DNA of 15,448 nucleotides, from contig DJAM01000142.1 in NCBI GenBank assembly GCA_002429595.1, positions 1 through 15,448 on the forward strand. Direction: 5' to 3'. This DNA is from Coxiellaceae bacterium UBA6002. GTDB lineage: Bacteria; Pseudomonadota; Gammaproteobacteria; UBA6002. The position numbers and the translations under genes are program-made. Below, in pieces: positions 15,408 to 15,448 of this stretch. A model generated the notes under the pieces. The model saw nothing but the letters and a program-made list of their open reading frames with translations. It did no database searches and was not told the DNA's origin. Position 1 is the stretch's first letter. Each line of letters starts with the position of its first letter.

Positions 15408-15438
15408 GTCATTCCCGTGTAGGCGGGAACCCATCTAG
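15408..15438. repeat. Dispersed GTCATTCCCG...CGGGAACCCAT repeat
   Basis: TTCCCG (15412-15417) pairs with CGGGAA (15424-15429) around TGTAGG. It closely resembles the widespread intergenic element with core GTCATTCCCGCG, a short spacer and GGCGGGAATCCAT. The first ten bases match, inverted, the first ten bases of the window. Confidence 0.7.
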
Positions 15439-15448
15439 GTGCGGCTGG

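Noticed and set aside
15356..15438. CRISPR array or attachment site at the right edge
   Set aside because: The repeats are short palindromes of two different families without regular spacers, and no cas, integrase or tRNA gene is present.

Overview
The window looks like chromosome from an AT-rich gammaproteobacterium with a host-associated lifestyle. The order Legionellales (Legionella, Coxiella, Rickettsiella, Aquicella or Berkiella-type bacteria) fits best. This is inference from gammaproteobacterial housekeeping genes (ppsA, folE, hinT, holD), an ankyrin-repeat membrane protein, a giant orphan cytosolic protein, several dispersed palindromic repeats, and two direct repeats resembling the PmrA box of Legionella and Coxiella. 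No ribosomal RNA or other taxonomic marker is present, so genus cannot be given.

Layout. Positions 1-186 hold the edge of one dispersed repeat and a palindrome placed just before ppsA. ppsA (187-2553, +, phosphoenolpyruvate synthase) converges on folE (2650-3249, -, GTP cyclohydrolase I) across a 96-bp gap made of two GC-rich hairpins from a dispersed repeat. folE lies 25 bp downstream of hinT (3275-3616, -, HIT nucleotide hydrolase), probably in one transcript. The hinT/ankyrin intergenic region holds a cluster of four CCTGG-type hairpins, then an 11-bp-period direct repeat. The accessory block follows: an ankyrin/transmembrane protein (3830-5470), holD (5467-5868, DNA polymerase III psi subunit, TTG start overlapping the ankyrin stop) and an 8.4-kb gene for a 2807-residue protein of unknown family (6084-14507). 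A bidirectional terminator (14511-14533) separates this from a convergent secreted Thr/Ser/Pro-rich protein (14551-15204, -). The right edge holds two more dispersed repeats.

How the parts may work together. The ankyrin protein and the giant protein look like candidate secreted effectors of a Dot/Icm-type system. Both lack a signal peptide, both end in a Gly/Ala/Pro/Ser-rich flexible tail, and each has a TTAA direct repeat with 11-bp period upstream. The repeat before the giant gene, CTTAATATT-TG-CTTAATTTT, differs at one position from the PmrA consensus as I recall it. The replisome gene holD is sandwiched between them and seems translationally coupled to the ankyrin gene. The most novel item is the giant protein: mostly helical, with one beta-rich island near residues 277-350 and about seven degenerate beta-hairpin-plus-helix units spaced 60-84 residues apart from about residue 2141 to 2600.
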